Below, piece after piece: positions 33,752-48,100 of a stretch of DNA of 64,000 nt. The DNA lies in contig SMSO01000006.1 of NCBI GenBank assembly GCA_004764695.1, forward strand, positions 1,282,859 through 1,346,858, read 5' to 3'. The position numbers and the translations under genes were made by a program. The notes below the pieces were generated by a model. It was not told the DNA's origin, made no database searches, and saw only the letters and a program-made list of their open reading frames with translations. Origin of the DNA: Schizochytrium sp. TIO01. Its lineage: Eukaryota; Sar; Bigyra; Thraustochytrida; Thraustochytriidae. Each line of letters starts with the position of its first letter. Position 1 is the first letter of the stretch.

Positions 33752-36021
33752 GCTCGATCAGTCTGAGAACGCATAAATAAGCTGCAAGCTTGAGCGGAGC
33801 CTTTCGTGGGGATATCAGACCTTCTGTCTTGTAGCTCCGAGTAAAATACAGCATGGATGCATCGTAACTGGCAGCCCAAGCGGGCCCGAAGTACGAGCTC
33901 GAGCTCTAAGGACTGAGGCACGCGGTAACCTGTACCGGTGCTAAGCAAGTCTCGCCGGATTTTCAGTTTGATTTTCGTTTCATGTATATTCTCTTTTTTT
34001 CTTTTTTATTGTAAATAAATAATTAAAAAGACTTTATTTATTCTAGAGAGAATTTGAATGAAAGCTGTATTCATAAATGAAGATTCTATTAATTTTTAAA
34101 AATTAATAAATAAAATATTTAATTCATGATACTTCTTATCTATGCCCTTATTTCAATTGACTACTTTACAATTAACTATTTTGAGCTAAGAAATTAATTT
34201 TTTTGTCCAAGTCTTTATTTATTTGAAGAAAAAAAAATTAGAAAAAAAATTGAAAGTAGAGTAGAGAAGTTTATTAAGAAGAACCAACTAAAAGGTATTC
34301 TTTTCCCTGTCGAAAAAACTCCAAGAGTGGGTCTTTCCCCAAGTTAAAGAATCGATTAATAGTACTAGGTAATAAATAATCCCTCTAGTACTTAGTGGCA
34401 CCTCGACAAGCCTTATTCCTATCGGATCTTCGTTGACATATATTCTGCTCGAAACAACTTTTCTGAAACAATGTATATATAGAGATAGGAAATCACCAGG
34501 GTATAAAATCATATAATGTGACCAAGCCTGGGCTACACTCTCTCAAGCGAGTCATTCATTAGTGATGCTTCACAGTATGAGCAACGCTCATTGCAAAGGC
34601 GTTTGTTGCCTTGAATATGCAAGGCCATTATGAATTAAGCGATGATACTTCAAAGCACTGGGTTTTCGTGAAATTTTACTCAAATTATGACTAGATTAAG
34701 GAATATTCTAAAACTCCACTAGACATTTTAAAAGTAGTCTGTCCTATGGAGCCTAATAACTACACCGAATAAACCATCACGAATATAAACATAATAAGAC
34801 CATGCCAAGGGAGATAACGTCTGTAACGTTCATAGCGTCCGTAGCATTTGCAACTAGCACTTTACTATATATAAGCCCGACTTGTCAAATCTGGCATTAG
34901 GGTTTTTAACTTATCAAATACCTTTTTGGTTGTAGAGACGTCTACTCTCATGTTAATTTTAGTCTTTAAAGGATAAATATTTCTAAACTTTTAGTTGATG
35001 AAATCTCCCCTCATTAATTCGAAACAGCTTGTCGAATTAGTTTATTCCTTGCCATAACTACTCACAATTTCATATACGAATTCGTTGTACATTGCAAGGT
35101 ATGCAAAGTTGAATCTTTTCATCGTGGGCATGTGAACGCATGGCAGCGAACAAGAATAGTCTTGTTGCTGTGTATTTCCAAAAGATATGTCTGTACTCTT
35201 GTGACTTCGAATCAGAGTATTCATTTACTCTTCTACTTTACACCAGTAATCAGGAATGGGTTCGCGGAATAAACAAAGCAACGAAACGCACAAGGCTTCA
35301 TTCAATGGTTGTGGCATAAAGTGGAAATTTCAACTGCTAACGCCTTATTGTTGATTCATGTGAAAAGCATCTCCTCCATGGTTCTCATTTACCGCTGTGA
35401 GACCAAACTTCGAGAATTCCAGCTTCGTTATCCCTCCAGCTTCTCTACACAATTAGTCAGAAACCGTTTGACATACCAAATTAAATCGCCTCAGACGCCC
35501 CGAGTCATGATTTGTGAGTGACCCATCCACGCATGTATCATGACCTCCTCTCTGTGACTAAGAAACCCCCTTCTCGCAGGCCCTTTCAAGTTGCCTCTTA
35601 TTTATAGGGACAGGTCGGGTCAGTCATTCGTCCTGCAGATTGCCGTTCCAGAGGCCATCAGAAGCATCTGAGAACAGAACACCTTACTCAGTTTGCCTCT
35701 TAGTACTCATTAACAGGTGCCAAGGCATTCATAAACGCTTATACCACGAGATTGCTTTTTACTCGGGACTGCAAGAACTTTTTTCACATTGAAAGGTTGG
35801 GCCGGTGGGCAGAGTCTGTGTCATGAGAGGAAGAGCCGTGCTGTCTCAGGCGTCCTCAGTTCCCTGGTTAGCTTTTGCAGATGGTAGCAGTATAAGTAGT
35901 CAGTAGTCTTTCGATTCATTGCCTGCGGGTTTAGCTGTTTCGACTGCTTTGGTCCTTTACTTGTTCATTTACGTATTACTATATTTTAATAGAAACATGA
36001 GTATGAATCATTTTTTATTTT
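33752..36021. other. AT-rich spacer
   Basis: No gene seen. It includes a perfect 22-bp palindrome at 34087-34108 within a very AT-rich block (33975-34260) and an A-rich run at 34229-34250. Confidence 0.55.
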
Positions 36022-36108
36022 AATAAAATAGAATAAAATAGAATAAAATAGAATAAAATAGAATAAAATAGAATAAAATAGAATAAAATAGAATAAAATA
36101 GAATAAAA
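36022..36108. repeat. Decamer tandem array (GAATAAAATA)n
   Basis: About 8.7 near-perfect copies of a 10-base unit. It produces a spurious Phe/Tyr-rich open frame on the minus strand. The unit length is close to one helical turn, so A-tracts are phased. Confidence 0.95.
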
Positions 36109-38533
36109 CTATTTATACATTTTTTGAGGTACTGTGCTGAGGAAGCTCTGGCGTTTGATGAACTGCTCGCTTCCTGGCACTTCCTTGAGGAGCTCATGCC
36201 GAGGGTTGAAACCCTTTCTAAACATCGAGGTATATATATAATCATTCATGCGGACACATAGAGTCCGTTATCTGGGCCAGCTTGCTACTGACACCGGCGC
36301 AGGCAAACTTTGAAGGTTCAGGTGCGACATTTTAGCGCAAGGTATCCATCCCGCGGTTCCTTTTGTTTGTTTTGACTCTTTTTCGTTGATTAATCTTTTC
36401 AATTATACTAAAAACCCATTCCTTCTGCAGATCAATACCTTAGTAATCAGCAGATGAAGCCTATAATAGTATATATATATTATTAAAAAAAGAAAAGAAA
36501 TAAATGCACATTGTTAATGATTTTTAATGAAACATAAATACAAAGCTGAAATTAGCCATTCGTTCTTCGCATCGATTTAGAGGCCTCGGATTATACAATT
36601 AAGCCAATTAAACCATCTCTTTCTTTGATTAAATCGATGATAGCGTCGCCTTCGTGTTTGTCTTCGTCTTCGTTGCGGAGGCCTTTTGCCACCTCTGCGC
36701 TGGTTCTCTGCTCTGGTTCGGAAAAGTAAGAGTTCGCAGCTTTTGGATTCACAGCATCGATGCATGAAAGAATGAATGGATGAATGAATGGATGAATGGA
36801 TGGATCGATGGGTGTGTGGTCAGTATCAGGGTTCCCCATGAATAAAAGCGACGCCAAATTAGAGAGGGTCGATCTCCAGGTTCTCTTCTTGGGCGACGAC
36901 GGGATACCCGAGCGTTGCATCCGATTGGCACAAGAAGAACCCAGAGAGGGACAGTGCCGCGGCTGAAGTCGATGTCCACGATTGGTTGATCGGTTGGAGT
37001 GCTCGACGTTTGATTCAACAACTCGTTTGTGGTGCAGGACTTCTTGTATTCATATCCTCGTCGAGGTCGCTGCACAGAGTTTCTCGTTCTTGCAGCACTT
37101 GCAATCCGCGACGCAGCTTTGGAGAGCTGCAAAAGGTGTTGCACGGGTGGAGAGGCGAGGCGAGGCGAGGCGAGGCAAGGCAAGCCAATCCATCCCTGCT
37201 TTGCCCAGATCCGAGCGACGAGGCTATGCTCCACTTCTTGAACGATGCCGTGCGTCAAGGTTCGGTACCTTCATAGCGCCAGGATCGAAGCCGGGATCGA
37301 AGCCGGGATCTGTAGGGAACGCCTGCCCGAGTTCTCGCAGCTGACAAGCGCGGTGATCTTCGAACGCGCTCAAGGATGAATCAATCAATCAACTGATCCA
37401 CCGATCGGTCGACGAGTTGGTAAGTCGAGGCGCTGGGACCTGGCAGCGCCGGATACGCGCTCGAAGAAGGCCTTCCCTTCGAAGGCAGCGAGCTCGAGAC
37501 TTTAGTGAGACGATTGACTGAGCGACTGCCACATGCATGCAGCTACAAGCACTGGCCTCGTGCAGAGGCAGTCTCACTCACTCACGTACATACGTGCGTA
37601 GGTGCCTGCGTAGCACTTAAGTCTATCGTTTCGCTCCCGCGAAGGTTAGCGACATTTCTTTCTCGAAGTTGGCTCTGTGGGCGGTGTTACACACGAAGGG
37701 TCTACTTCAACATGTGCTGGTTCTTGAACTTCTTCCCTCATCTACAACAACTGCGAAATGAAGAAGCTAAGGCTCTCCTGTATTGGCAATGGCGGCGATC
37801 TTCGCTTCGCGATGCGCGAAGAGCTCCGACCTTCCTGCAGAAGGCAAGCAAGCTTTCAAGGAGGCCCTTGCGTCGAACCAAAACGAGGGTCTCCGCCTCC
37901 GTTCTTCGATCGAACGGAGCGCATCGATGAGTGCGCTGAGCGATACTTCTCTGTTGTTGTTTTGGTCTGGCGAGCTTGCTGCACTGACTTCGTTCGCGAT
38001 TGAAGCATGGAGCAGGCTTCTTCCTCTCTTGGCTCGGCCAGGCAGGCCATGCGTGCCTCAGGAACGTGCGGAGCCTAGCTAGCTAGAGCGGGTGCGACTT
38101 GGGCTCAAGCAATTAGCTGGATGACGATGATGGAGCATGAGATAACTTATGACTCAGTTCGGCGAAATGAGTGGGGGTGAGACGCCTGAACGCAAGATTG
38201 CTGAGGCTGCTTAAGCTAAATAAATCATCAAACGGATGAACAAGCAAACGAGCAGAACCTGAATGCGGGCAGTATAAATGCAGCAGGAGTATAAAACCCA
38301 ATCTTCGTTTGTTTGAAGAACAATAAATCATGGTGAACGATGAAAGCTAATTGAACAAGAACATGAAAAGCCTTTCTTTCTTTTCTTTGTTTCTACATTT
38401 ATTTGTCGACCAAATCTATTTGTGAATTTAAAAGAGTAACTTGAAAATAATTGGCCACTCTCTTTCACCGCAACATACATACGCATAGTCCTTAAAATAC
38501 GAAACGAAAATAGAAAGAAGAGTTTTTTAATTT
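36109..38533. other. GC-richer island with simple repeats and no assigned gene
   Basis: It contains (GAATGGAT)-type repeats at 36770-36812, a (GGCGA)n run at 37151-37186 grading into GGCAA, and a 14-base direct duplication (GATCGAAGCCGGGA) at about 37283-37311. Many overlapping open frames of 60-170 codons exist on both strands at 36577-38050. None has a recognisable domain and most are driven by the repeats. The minus-strand frame at 36591-36920 has a hydrophilic part that could be an exon (EPEQRTSAEVAKGLRNEDED), but its strand is unproven. Confidence 0.45.
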
Positions 38534-39094
38534 TTAAAAAAATAGATGTTTTTTTTTTTTTTTAATAATTAATTTATAAATAATTTTAAAAAGTAGAAGA
38601 CTGTGCCGTTGAAACCTGAGACAAGCGCCAAGATTTCGCGGCGTGGCACTTGCTTTACTGGCTTGCCCTACATAGCTCCCTACATCAGAGCTATTGAAGA
38701 GGAAATGAAAGAACTTAGGACCTGTAGCTTTAGTATGTAGGCACGCATCAAAAGACAGCGTTTCTGCAATCAGCAATGATTTTTTTATTCTTTCCCTGAA
38801 GGTGCCGATGTTAGAAAGCAACTTCTGTTCGAGAGAGTGCAACTCTGTAGGTACGTACACCAATGAACTAACCGGTCGATCGATCACGAGAGAGGGCTCT
38901 TGGGACGGCCAATCTCGTCCAATCGCAATTACATTAATGACCACCTCATGCGTTAACTCTGCGCAGAGGTCACTCAGACGGACAAGTCGTAGCTCAGGCA
39001 CAGCCGTGGCGAAAGAAAGAGAAAAAGAGAGAGAAAAAAGAGAGAAAAAAAGAATAAACGAATGAAAGAATCTCTTATTATATATTTTTTGCAA
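38534..39094 (-). other. Long open frame without ATG, possible exon
   Basis: The frame is open for 186 codons but contains no ATG at all, so it cannot be a complete gene from its own start. A long pyrimidine tract (about 39065 to 39008 on the minus strand) ends in a possible acceptor (CCTGAG|CTACGA). The following stretch reads like protein (LSDLCAELTHEVVINVIAIG, NIGTFRERIKKSLLIAETLS) down to a possible donor (CTCAG|GTTTCA, near 38619). This fits an internal exon of about 130 codons. No neighbouring exons were found and no family is recognised. Confidence 0.28.
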
Positions 39095-39355
39095 AGCGCG
39101 CGATAGTTACCCAACAATTAGTAGACAGCTTCTGCCAGCTCCAGGACAGCTCGACAGCTAGGACGCCCAACCTCCGAGCACGAGCCGGAGGCCAGGGGAA
39201 CTCCGAGGAGGCTCCGAGCGATGGACGCAGCGGTGCTGTTTGCTACGCCGCCATGGGCACCGGCATTCATTCTCTGGCTGTCTGGCTGCCTGGCTGACCG
39301 GAGGCAGAGAAAGTATAGTAAGCCTGGAATGAAGTGGCTTTTTCCTTTTTCCTTC

Positions 39356-39384
39356 CTCTTCTTCTTCTTCTTCTTCTTCTTCTT
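39356..39384. repeat. (CTT)n microsatellite
   Basis: About nine CTT units following a pyrimidine-rich stretch. It lies 170 bases before the large (GAAA)n array. Confidence 0.9.
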
Positions 39385-39551
39385 TAAAAATTGTTTTCAA
39401 GTGCATAAATGTATATAAATTAGAAAGGGAGGAAAAGCGATTTCATTCCTCTGGATAAATTAATTAATCGGGAGCGGAAAGAGAAAAGAGAATGAATTAA
39501 AAAGAAAAGAAAGAAAGAAACCACCAGTTTAACTTAATTGCCAATTTTAAT

Positions 39552-39781
<230 letters not shown>

Positions 39782-40716
39782 GGTTGTCTTATTTGAAAGT
39801 GAAGCTTGTTTATGTTTAGGTCTGACTCTCGCAGAGCCCTCTTCCTGTTCCTCTCTGAAAGGAAACGAGGTACCCCATATTGGTACGTAGGTATGGATGA
39901 CCTCGTCTTATTTGATCTTAAGATTGTTTTAATATAAAAATGAAGGTGATCTATCGATATTTGTTCATGACTTTATCATCCGGGCCCATGAAAATAAAAA
40001 GTATGACAGATCATTGAGCGCTTCAACTTTCCCCGTTTTTGTACAGATCTCATGCTGATTGAAGCAGAAGTCATCTTAGTACCTCTAGTAGTAGGTAGCG
40101 CGAGAGAAGAGTTCCCAAGCCTGGAGCCATTGTCTCTGTACTTTCCAAGTAGAACGAATGCAGGGAAAACCAGTAAGAAAGTCGCTTTTAATGATTGAAA
40201 TTTCTACTGGTTTTCTACAATCATGATGGTCAAACCGACCAAGCTTCTCGAATCTAAAAGTACAAACGAAACCACGAATCAACGGCATCCATGCACAGAA
40301 TTCGAGGAGTAGGCAACACAGCTAGCTTTACAAAGCGTTCATGCAAGAACCTCTGAACACTTGGCGGAGCTGTCACCGCCAACGTTGCTACAGATCTGAG
40401 TCCTACACTCTTTCACGTTGTTCGATACGTGAGGCCTGGCGAGGAGGCTGCTGTTGTCATGCTATCTCGCTTATCAATGTCTAGGGCTGCGGTTGACCAC
40501 TTAAACACACCATCTGCTTCTTCTTCTTCTTCTTCTTCTCTCTACTTGGCTTCAAGCCCTTTGATGAAGCATATACGTAGAAATAACTTGGCTGACGACG
40601 GCGCTCGACTGAAGCCATGGAAAGCCCAGCAAGCATGCAGCAGCAGTACCCACGGACTTCTTTCGAAGACTAAAGATCTACGGTGTCTTCTTCGCTGTGT
40701 ACGTAGAAATTAATCT
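39782..40716. other. Spacer with no assigned gene
   Basis: I see only a (CTT)n tract at 40515-40538 and a TAGTAGGTAG motif at 40088-40097. The plus-strand frame at 40429-40713 crosses the (CTT)n tract and is not convincing. Confidence 0.5.
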
Positions 40717-41013
40717 TCAGCCGCTGCCCAGATGGCCATCTGCCCTGCAAACGACCCGAAGGATACTCAACAGCTCCAAAATCACCTCCAAGAGACGCAC
40801 CGCCGACGAGCAGCATAAGCAGGGTTCAAGCATTTGATCAATCTCACCTGCACACTCAACGCGGTCGATCCTGGCTCTGCAGGCTTGCTTTGCTTTGCTT
40901 TGCTTTGCCTGCACGAAGTCGCGGAGTATGTCTTTCCTTGCAGGCTGACACGAATGCTCTGTGGAGATCCCAGCTCTGTCTAAAAGCTCACGAAGTCCGT
41001 CCTCATCGGAGGG
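40717..41013 (-). other. Coding-like open frame, possible exon
   Basis: An ATG-less frame of about 100 codons encodes a hydrophilic, helical-looking sequence (DEDGLRELLDRAGISTEHSC, then KDILRDFVQAKQSKAKQA). It contains a strong possible donor (GCAG|GTGAGA) near 40855, so the true exon may end there. Its upstream end lies in an (AAGCC)n run at 41018-41035. A (TTTGC)n run at 40884-40908 lies inside it and encodes the Lys/Gln/Ala repeat. No family assigned. Confidence 0.25.
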
Positions 41014-44000
41014 AACACCAAGCCAAGCCAAGCCATGCTGTGCATTCGCGGCAGAGCGGGTCTCGATCGAACGGTTGCTTCAGGCGGAAGCCTGTGGCAA
41101 GTGGTCTCGTTCTTGACGTCGAGCGAGCGACGAAAACTCGAGCGGATCAACGCGTAGCAGGTACCGTGAGCCACATTTATGACTTGGCTGTGCCAAACTT
41201 CGTGTGACCTGATCGTCTGCACCGTCTAACAGCCCCTCCGACTGTCTTGTGAAGTGCTTGGGAAGGCCTGCGGGATCCCGAGGGCAGCCGCAGCGGTATC
41301 TCGCGCAAGCAGGCCATGGGTCTGGTCGGTACCACTGTAGTCCCGAAGTCACTCCGTCAATCGATCGATTCGTTAACTTCGTTAACTTTGTTAACTTGTA
41401 CATTCTTTCTATTCTCACAGAGGCGAAAAGAGAGGGAAACGAAAGAGAGGCTTCAAATAAATATATATATATTTATATATATATTTATATATACATTTAT
41501 ATATACAGCATTGGGAAATGTGATCTAAAGAGTGGAATTTCTTTTCTTGGTACCAATGATAAACGAAAGAAATGAATGCACGTATGACTGGTTCATTCAG
41601 CTACCTGCGCGGCTCTTGAGTCTGCTTTGGCTGCCGCCGGCGCTGTTAACGCCGGTGGTGCCTATGCTTGTGCATACGCTGCCGAGAGCTAATCCTTTCT
41701 TCTGGAGAATTCGCGCAGTCAGTCAGTCAGTCAGTCCTCAAGCGCAATGCACGCACTCGATTCTTCTTTCATGTCTTTCCCGCTTCCTTTTAATTTTTAA
41801 TTTTAATGTCAAAATAAAAGTCTCTCTTTCTCCCTATCAATCATAACAGTGGTACTACTACTTTCCAGCACTCCTTGTAACACTGCGTATAGGTAGATCT
41901 CTAAGAGGGATGCTCCTACTTATTGCTGCCTGCAATAAAGAACACTGCAAGTGCCGAAAGGGCGGTTACTGGAGACAGAGAAAGCTGGAACGAATATCAG
42001 AAGGGTTTACAGAGTGGCTAATTCTGGATATTACAGAAATCAAGGCAAACCTGAGATCATGAACTGGAGCATCTACGAAATCTACAAAGACGTGAGGATG
42101 AGTGAAAGCGACGCTGCGCAGCAAAATGATACACCACCAAAGCAGTGCTGCCTCGGCTGGCACGGTGCGAAGTGCGCAAGAGTGAATGCTCAACGCTCAG
42201 TGCACGAGCCTGATTCGTTGATGATTAATTGTGAACATAGCTAGCGAGGTACGAGATTACCATGCCTAGTGCAAGACTATTGGAGTGGATTGGTCAATGC
42301 CCAAGTTTAGCTTTTTAGCTGGCGAAAATGCGTCTGTGTGACAATGATCTCACGCTCAACTATTCCACGTTTTCTCATAGATCAAGGCAAACGTGCATTT
42401 CGCGGGGCAGCAAGATTAAGGACCTGTATGTATGTTAGACGGTAATAATTTGCAATTTGAGAGTACGAGTGTTGGTATCAGTTGAACTTTGTAGAGCTAT
42501 TTGCAGAAAGGGACTCTCAGTGAGCCCTGTCTTGATTATGGTTGCAAGGCGCAGCTGCTGCGCAGGAGAGAATCTGCGTTTATTCAATCAAGTGGCGGCG
42601 AAATGCTACAAGAGAAGAAGAAGCCAGGCAGATGAAGAAGATTGAAGCCTGCTTGCTGCCCACCTCCACCGTATACAATAAATGCAATTCTAGATTGTTA
42701 AATAATCTTTCACAGTTTGTTTGTAGGCTCCTATTCTCGAGAAAAATGCCAGGTGGAGAATACAAGACGATGGAAGAGAAGTTGACATTTCGAAGTTGAA
42801 AAATATGTGGTGATTGATTGATTAACTGTAACTGATCGATTAAATGTAACTGAGAGGCTTCACGCTGTTCAATGCAATAATCTCCTCTCTGGCGAGAACC
42901 AAAGAGTCCAAGTGTTTACGAATCGAACAAGAACAAAAGTACAGTTCCGGCCCACCTCAATGTAATAATGTCATGTCCTGCAAACTTTGAAAGATCTGAC
43001 GAAAAACATCATTTGCGCCAGGCCCTTCCTTGCCCCAATCAACCAACTTTTTTCAATTTCTTGTTGCACCCTGAGGTGCCTATTACGCGGTATCTAGTAG
43101 TCTTAGTATCCACAAACAAATAAGTGTAGCCGCCTCCTTTATTTTTTGAGTTTTTACCATAAGCAAAACGTAGACGTGGGTAGAATAGACGGGCATAAAC
43201 TCAACAAAAAAAATTAGTATTACCCCTACCGAGTCGGTAAGACTCTTTAGTACGGTTGTATTCTTCACATGCTCTATGTGCGGGTATAATTTTATTTTCT
43301 ATGTTTTCAATTAAAATTAATCATTCCTGAAATTGTTTTAAAAGAAAAGAAATCGTTTTATTTACTTTCAATGAAAAGAAAGAGTATTATTTAAAATAAA
43401 ATAAAAGGAAAAGGAAAAGATAAAATAAAAAGGACCAAAGTAACAGAATTGTGACATGTCTTCCATAATCTGGTAAAAAATGGTCGGCAGAGCAAACAGT
43501 CATTCACTCACTCCACTCATCGATGATGTTGGAATGAGGCTCTGCAACGCTCTTTGAAACTCTTAGCACATTTACTGCCGCTGCTTTAACATGGATGATG
43601 AGTGGCAAGCCGACCTATTTTGGCACCGATGCAATGTGAAAGAAAAGATGAGAGTTGGTTTCTTCGTGCGCTTGAATTCTCCTGAGATAGGCTTTTGTGC
43701 GATGACGAAAACGTGTGAAGGTTGAAAACCTTTTCACTTGCAGCAAGTAGCCTTCCTCCTTCTTGATTGAGGCAAAAGATCAATCAAAGAGACTCTTCAT
43801 ATCGACCAAGACAGGTCACAGGACGACGGGTTGAGGGAAGAAGCAAGTCGAGCCTACTCGCTGCTAGTTATTTGAGCTCTCTTTGATTCACTCACTCATT
43901 CTTGGAAACATGTGTATTTCCTTTTGCTCTTTTGTTTGTTTATTTATTTGTTTGTTTATTTGTTTGTTTATTTGTTTGTTTATTTGTTTGTTTTCTTGTT

Positions 44001-44460
44001 TCTTCATTGCTTTCACTTTGTTGCTTTATTGCTTTCACTTTGTTGCTTTATTGCTTTCACTTGCACGAGCAGTGCTAGTGTAAGTAGTATCATAATTGTC
44101 ATTCGATTTTAAAAGTTTTTGATCACTTTAATTAAAAGTTTTATATAAGGATGTAACAAACGAACGATTAAAATGATAGGAGGTACCATCGCATTACCAT
44201 GTTGAAGAAGTCGGTAGGTAGGTACAATGTTGCGTCGCCTGACTCATTCAACGGCGGACCCAGAGAAGGAAATATATAGGCACTACGTATTCGTGCTTGG
44301 TCCTTGAGTTTACATTTAATTATTTCGCAATGGAGCACTCACTGTTGGGCGCTTCGAAGTCGTTTCAAGAAGGCCAAAACAAAGCTTTACTCTTGCCATA
44401 TATGCTACAGAACTCCACTCCGAGTCCCCAAAACGTAACCAGTGATATATAACCAGTGAT
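41014..44460. other. Repeat-rich spacer with no assigned gene
   Basis: It contains a nonamer repeat GTTAACTTC/T (three copies, 41372-41398), a TATATA-rich tract at 41460-41506, (AGTC)n at 41717-41737, A-rich runs at 43385-43430, a TTTATTTGTTTG dodecamer repeat at 43935-43998, a 22-base repeat built on GCTTTCACTTTGTTGCTTTA (44010-44061), and a duplicated AACCAGTGATAT at 44438-44462 just before the (AATC)n array. Open frames at 41951-42244 and 42457-42799 are short and without domains. Confidence 0.5.
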
Positions 44461-44660
<200 letters not shown>

Positions 44661-44733
44661 TTAGCCAGCAGCTGCAGAACACCGCTGCCAAAACGCAGTA
44701 CTGTGGCAACGATCATGGCATTCGTCCATTCGT

Positions 44734-45138
44734 TCAGTCTCCGTCACGAATGAGCCAGCGGTGAAAGGCAGCTTGAGATTTCGCTTTACCCATGGCAGCA
44801 GAGGCGACTCGGCTCACCCCGAAACGACTCAGAGCGGTATGTGCTGTACTGCAATACATACACATACACGCACACGTTCTAAGTGACACAGTGTGTCCAT
44901 CCATGTAAAGTAGTCGAGGCTTCTTCGTTTCATCTACCAACTCTTCTGTGCTTACGTATCGCAGGTCTGTGGAGCACCTGTGATCACGAAACTCGCTCTT
45001 CAAATGGACTCGTGCAGATTCGCGCCTCCAAGGCCAGCCAGTCAATCGAATTTGGCGTCGTTGGTCATAGACGTTGGCTAAAACCCTTCCAACGTCGAGG
45101 TTGCTGACCCTCACGGTGATGGCTCTTTCGCGGCGCAA
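44734..45138 (-). other. 134-codon open frame, possible exon
   Basis: The frame begins without an ATG and ends in TGA. It has a mixed hydrophilic composition (RERAITVRVSNLDVGRVLAN, then DLRYVSTEELVDETKKPRLL) and a short Cys/Met patch. GC is near 50%, so a frame of this length can arise by chance. No domain recognised. Confidence 0.22.
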
Positions 45139-48100
45139 GTGAGGAAGTATAAACTAAGTTCGTACTGCGACCAGAGCTCTCGTTGAGTTGAGCTGTGCCC
45201 ATTAGTACACGATCAATGGGCCATCGTGAGACTGATTGATTGCTTCTTCTGCTTGGACGCAGCAGCGGCTCTCGAAATTGCTTTGGACACGGACAAGGGC
45301 GGCATCGACGACGCGTTGACGATAAGGATGTGTTCGATACCGCAAGCCGAGAAGAAGCGCTGCGAGGGTCTCAGGAAGAGACCTGCGTCCGAGTAAGCAA
45401 GCCCTGGCCTGGTGGCTTGACTTACTTACTTCTTCTTCAAGTTTGGACCAAGCCGGTTTCGCCTCGCCTTCAAAGACGATCGCCGTGAACTTCAGGGAGG
45501 AAGCCAATTAATTCTCTCTTTTGAGAACTTGTTGAGTTGGATGTCCAAGCCTCTACTTGGCCACTTCGCTCTCAGATCAGCTGCTCGTGCTCGAAGATCG
45601 ATTGCAAGTGACGGCGCAATGCGATTGGCTGAGTTTGCAGCTGCTGATTGGCTAATGCATTGCCAGCGCTCCGAAAGAACACGTGCCGAGAGCACTCCTT
45701 CATCTATTCGAAGACACACACACTCGCAGGAGCGTGAATCAGGTTGACAAACGATATCGAATGCACAAACGCACGCAAGCATGCGCTACGAAAAGCTTTT
45801 CAGACCTCGGTTCGCATAACCGGCATCTTCTTCGTCCAGAAGAGCCATGTCAATGACGTCGTCCTCAGTCGGGAGGTAGCAGACTTCGAGCGCTGGGACT
45901 TGGGCAATAGCTTTGCTTTTCTCAGCCCTGTGCTAATAAGGTAGAGACGCGAGGTAAACCATGAGGTAGGAAATGAGACGAGACTTCGCATCTCCTACGA
46001 CACAATCAATCAATCAATCAATCAGCACATCAATCAATACATACATCAGAAAACCAACTCGAGTCAGCTGTTTCGATCATGCCAGGTGTATGTATGTATG
46101 TATGTATGTATGTATGTATGTATTTATTTATGGGTTTAACAGTCGCTGTCGCAGAGGCGGATGAATTCAGATGGTGGTGGCTGGTTCGTGAAGGGCCTTC
46201 CTGGCTTTTTCATGTTCTTTTAGCTATTCTTGATCTTTCTGTACTACTCTCTGTTCGTGTTTTTCCACTACTTCGTTCTTAATGAAATATCACATAATGA
46301 GTTTGCTTGCTATCCGCTTTTAATTAAGTTTTAGTTTAGTAAAAATCAAAGCGCTCGAGCACTGTTCCTCCCTTTCTTTCTGTTTTGTCGTCTCGCTGTT
46401 TTTCTTCGGTATTGTTTCGGTTTGGCGTGAGGAGAAAATTCAAAGAAAGCGGGCTTTCCAGAGAAGATGAGCACCCTCCCTTGCTCAATTTGATGATTTT
46501 ATAAGGTTTAGAAATATATACATATGTATGTTTGTTTTTGACTCAAAATTGCCGCGTTTGAGTTATTATGGAAGACGAAAACGTTGACTTCTTCGTTAAG
46601 AAAATATATATGGCAATGTGCCAGGTCATCCACGCTTCCTTTGAATTCCCTTTATAGCTCATTGGTATTGACATAATGGCATGTGCTATCCCAGTGTAGA
46701 GCAACTGCAGCTTGGTTGAGACTAGGTTCACTCTTCGAATTCTCACGATGGCGGTTTATTAGCAATCAGTATTGCTTCTTTGCTAAAAATGATTTTTTGT
46801 TTTTTTGTTTAACATATTGCACCAAAGTCACTATTTATAAAGTTTAATTTGAATTAAAAATAAATATTATTTGAAATTGAAAACATTAATTACTAGATGG
46901 GAAAGAAGGCCTCGCCATTTTCAATATTTAAAAGAAACAGTAATTAATAAGTTTGGTATACTTTAAAGAATCAGTGAAAGTGAGAAGAGTGTGGTAACAC
47001 TGTACAAATCCGACGGATAAAAAATGTTTTCGGATAAACATGTCGAATTTCTCCTTTTCTTTCAATTTTATCCTGTTTTTGAAATAAAAATAAAAATTAC
47101 CAACCCAAGTTCATTGTGGGATTTATTTAACTAGGTTTGCTGAGGTTTACCATGGCATTTTTCGTGAGAATGCAACAAATCTGTCCATCGAAGTGGCATG
47201 TAAGACTGCTGCTCTTCTGATGTCTCCAGCAGATATGTTTTTTTGAACTCGCCTTTGCTGCTGCGTTTGCGCTCGTGTTTCAATCTTAATTAGCATGGGT
47301 CAATTTATCGGAGCTATCACAGAAGCAAAAGCAGAAAACCCAGAAAAAGCCAAAAAGTAGGGTCAGCAATAGATGTTGCTATTTTATAAAGACTTCGAAT
47401 TCTCCATCAATTTATCAATGGCGTTGCTTTATAAGTATTATGAGGCCGTATTCAACATAGAAGTTGCAGACGACATTTGCGCAGCAGCATTCGTACACCA
47501 CCCCCCTCACCCCCCCTGGAGCTCCTCTTTCTTGGTGTCGCATTTTCTTTTACTTATCTTCTATGCGTTTGTTTTCACCCGCCGTTGGGAATTTGATGCA
47601 ACATGCCCACCAATGTTGAGCGTTATATGCAAAAAGAGATCCTTCAGCTTGTGAGTTGGGTGTTCGTGTTTCATGTTGATGGGTGTTTGTCAGCCAGAGA
47701 TTTGGACAATTTGATTCCATACAAAAAACAAGACAAAATAGGATCTCCTGATCCCTACGAAGGCACCATTTGGTTTCCTCAATGAACCGAAAGTATTCTG
47801 ACCAAACGGCTGTCCAGGTTTTTGATGAAGTCAATGAGTCTCTGCTTTTTTAAGTGCCACATCATAATAAGAAGAGTATACCAAACGAACAATACTTCGC
47901 CATCCTTTACATGGAATTTTGATTTTATAGAATATCACGGTACCTACCAAGGTATCGTCATATCTTGCTCGCTTATCCTCTTTGAGGTGAACTGTAACTC
48001 TACAAATTGTTTCCAATGCTTCTACTGTATTTTAAGTCTGCCGAAAGTATGATAATAGTAAGTTGGTGGGGGTATTGAAGTTTGCGCATTACTGATATTA

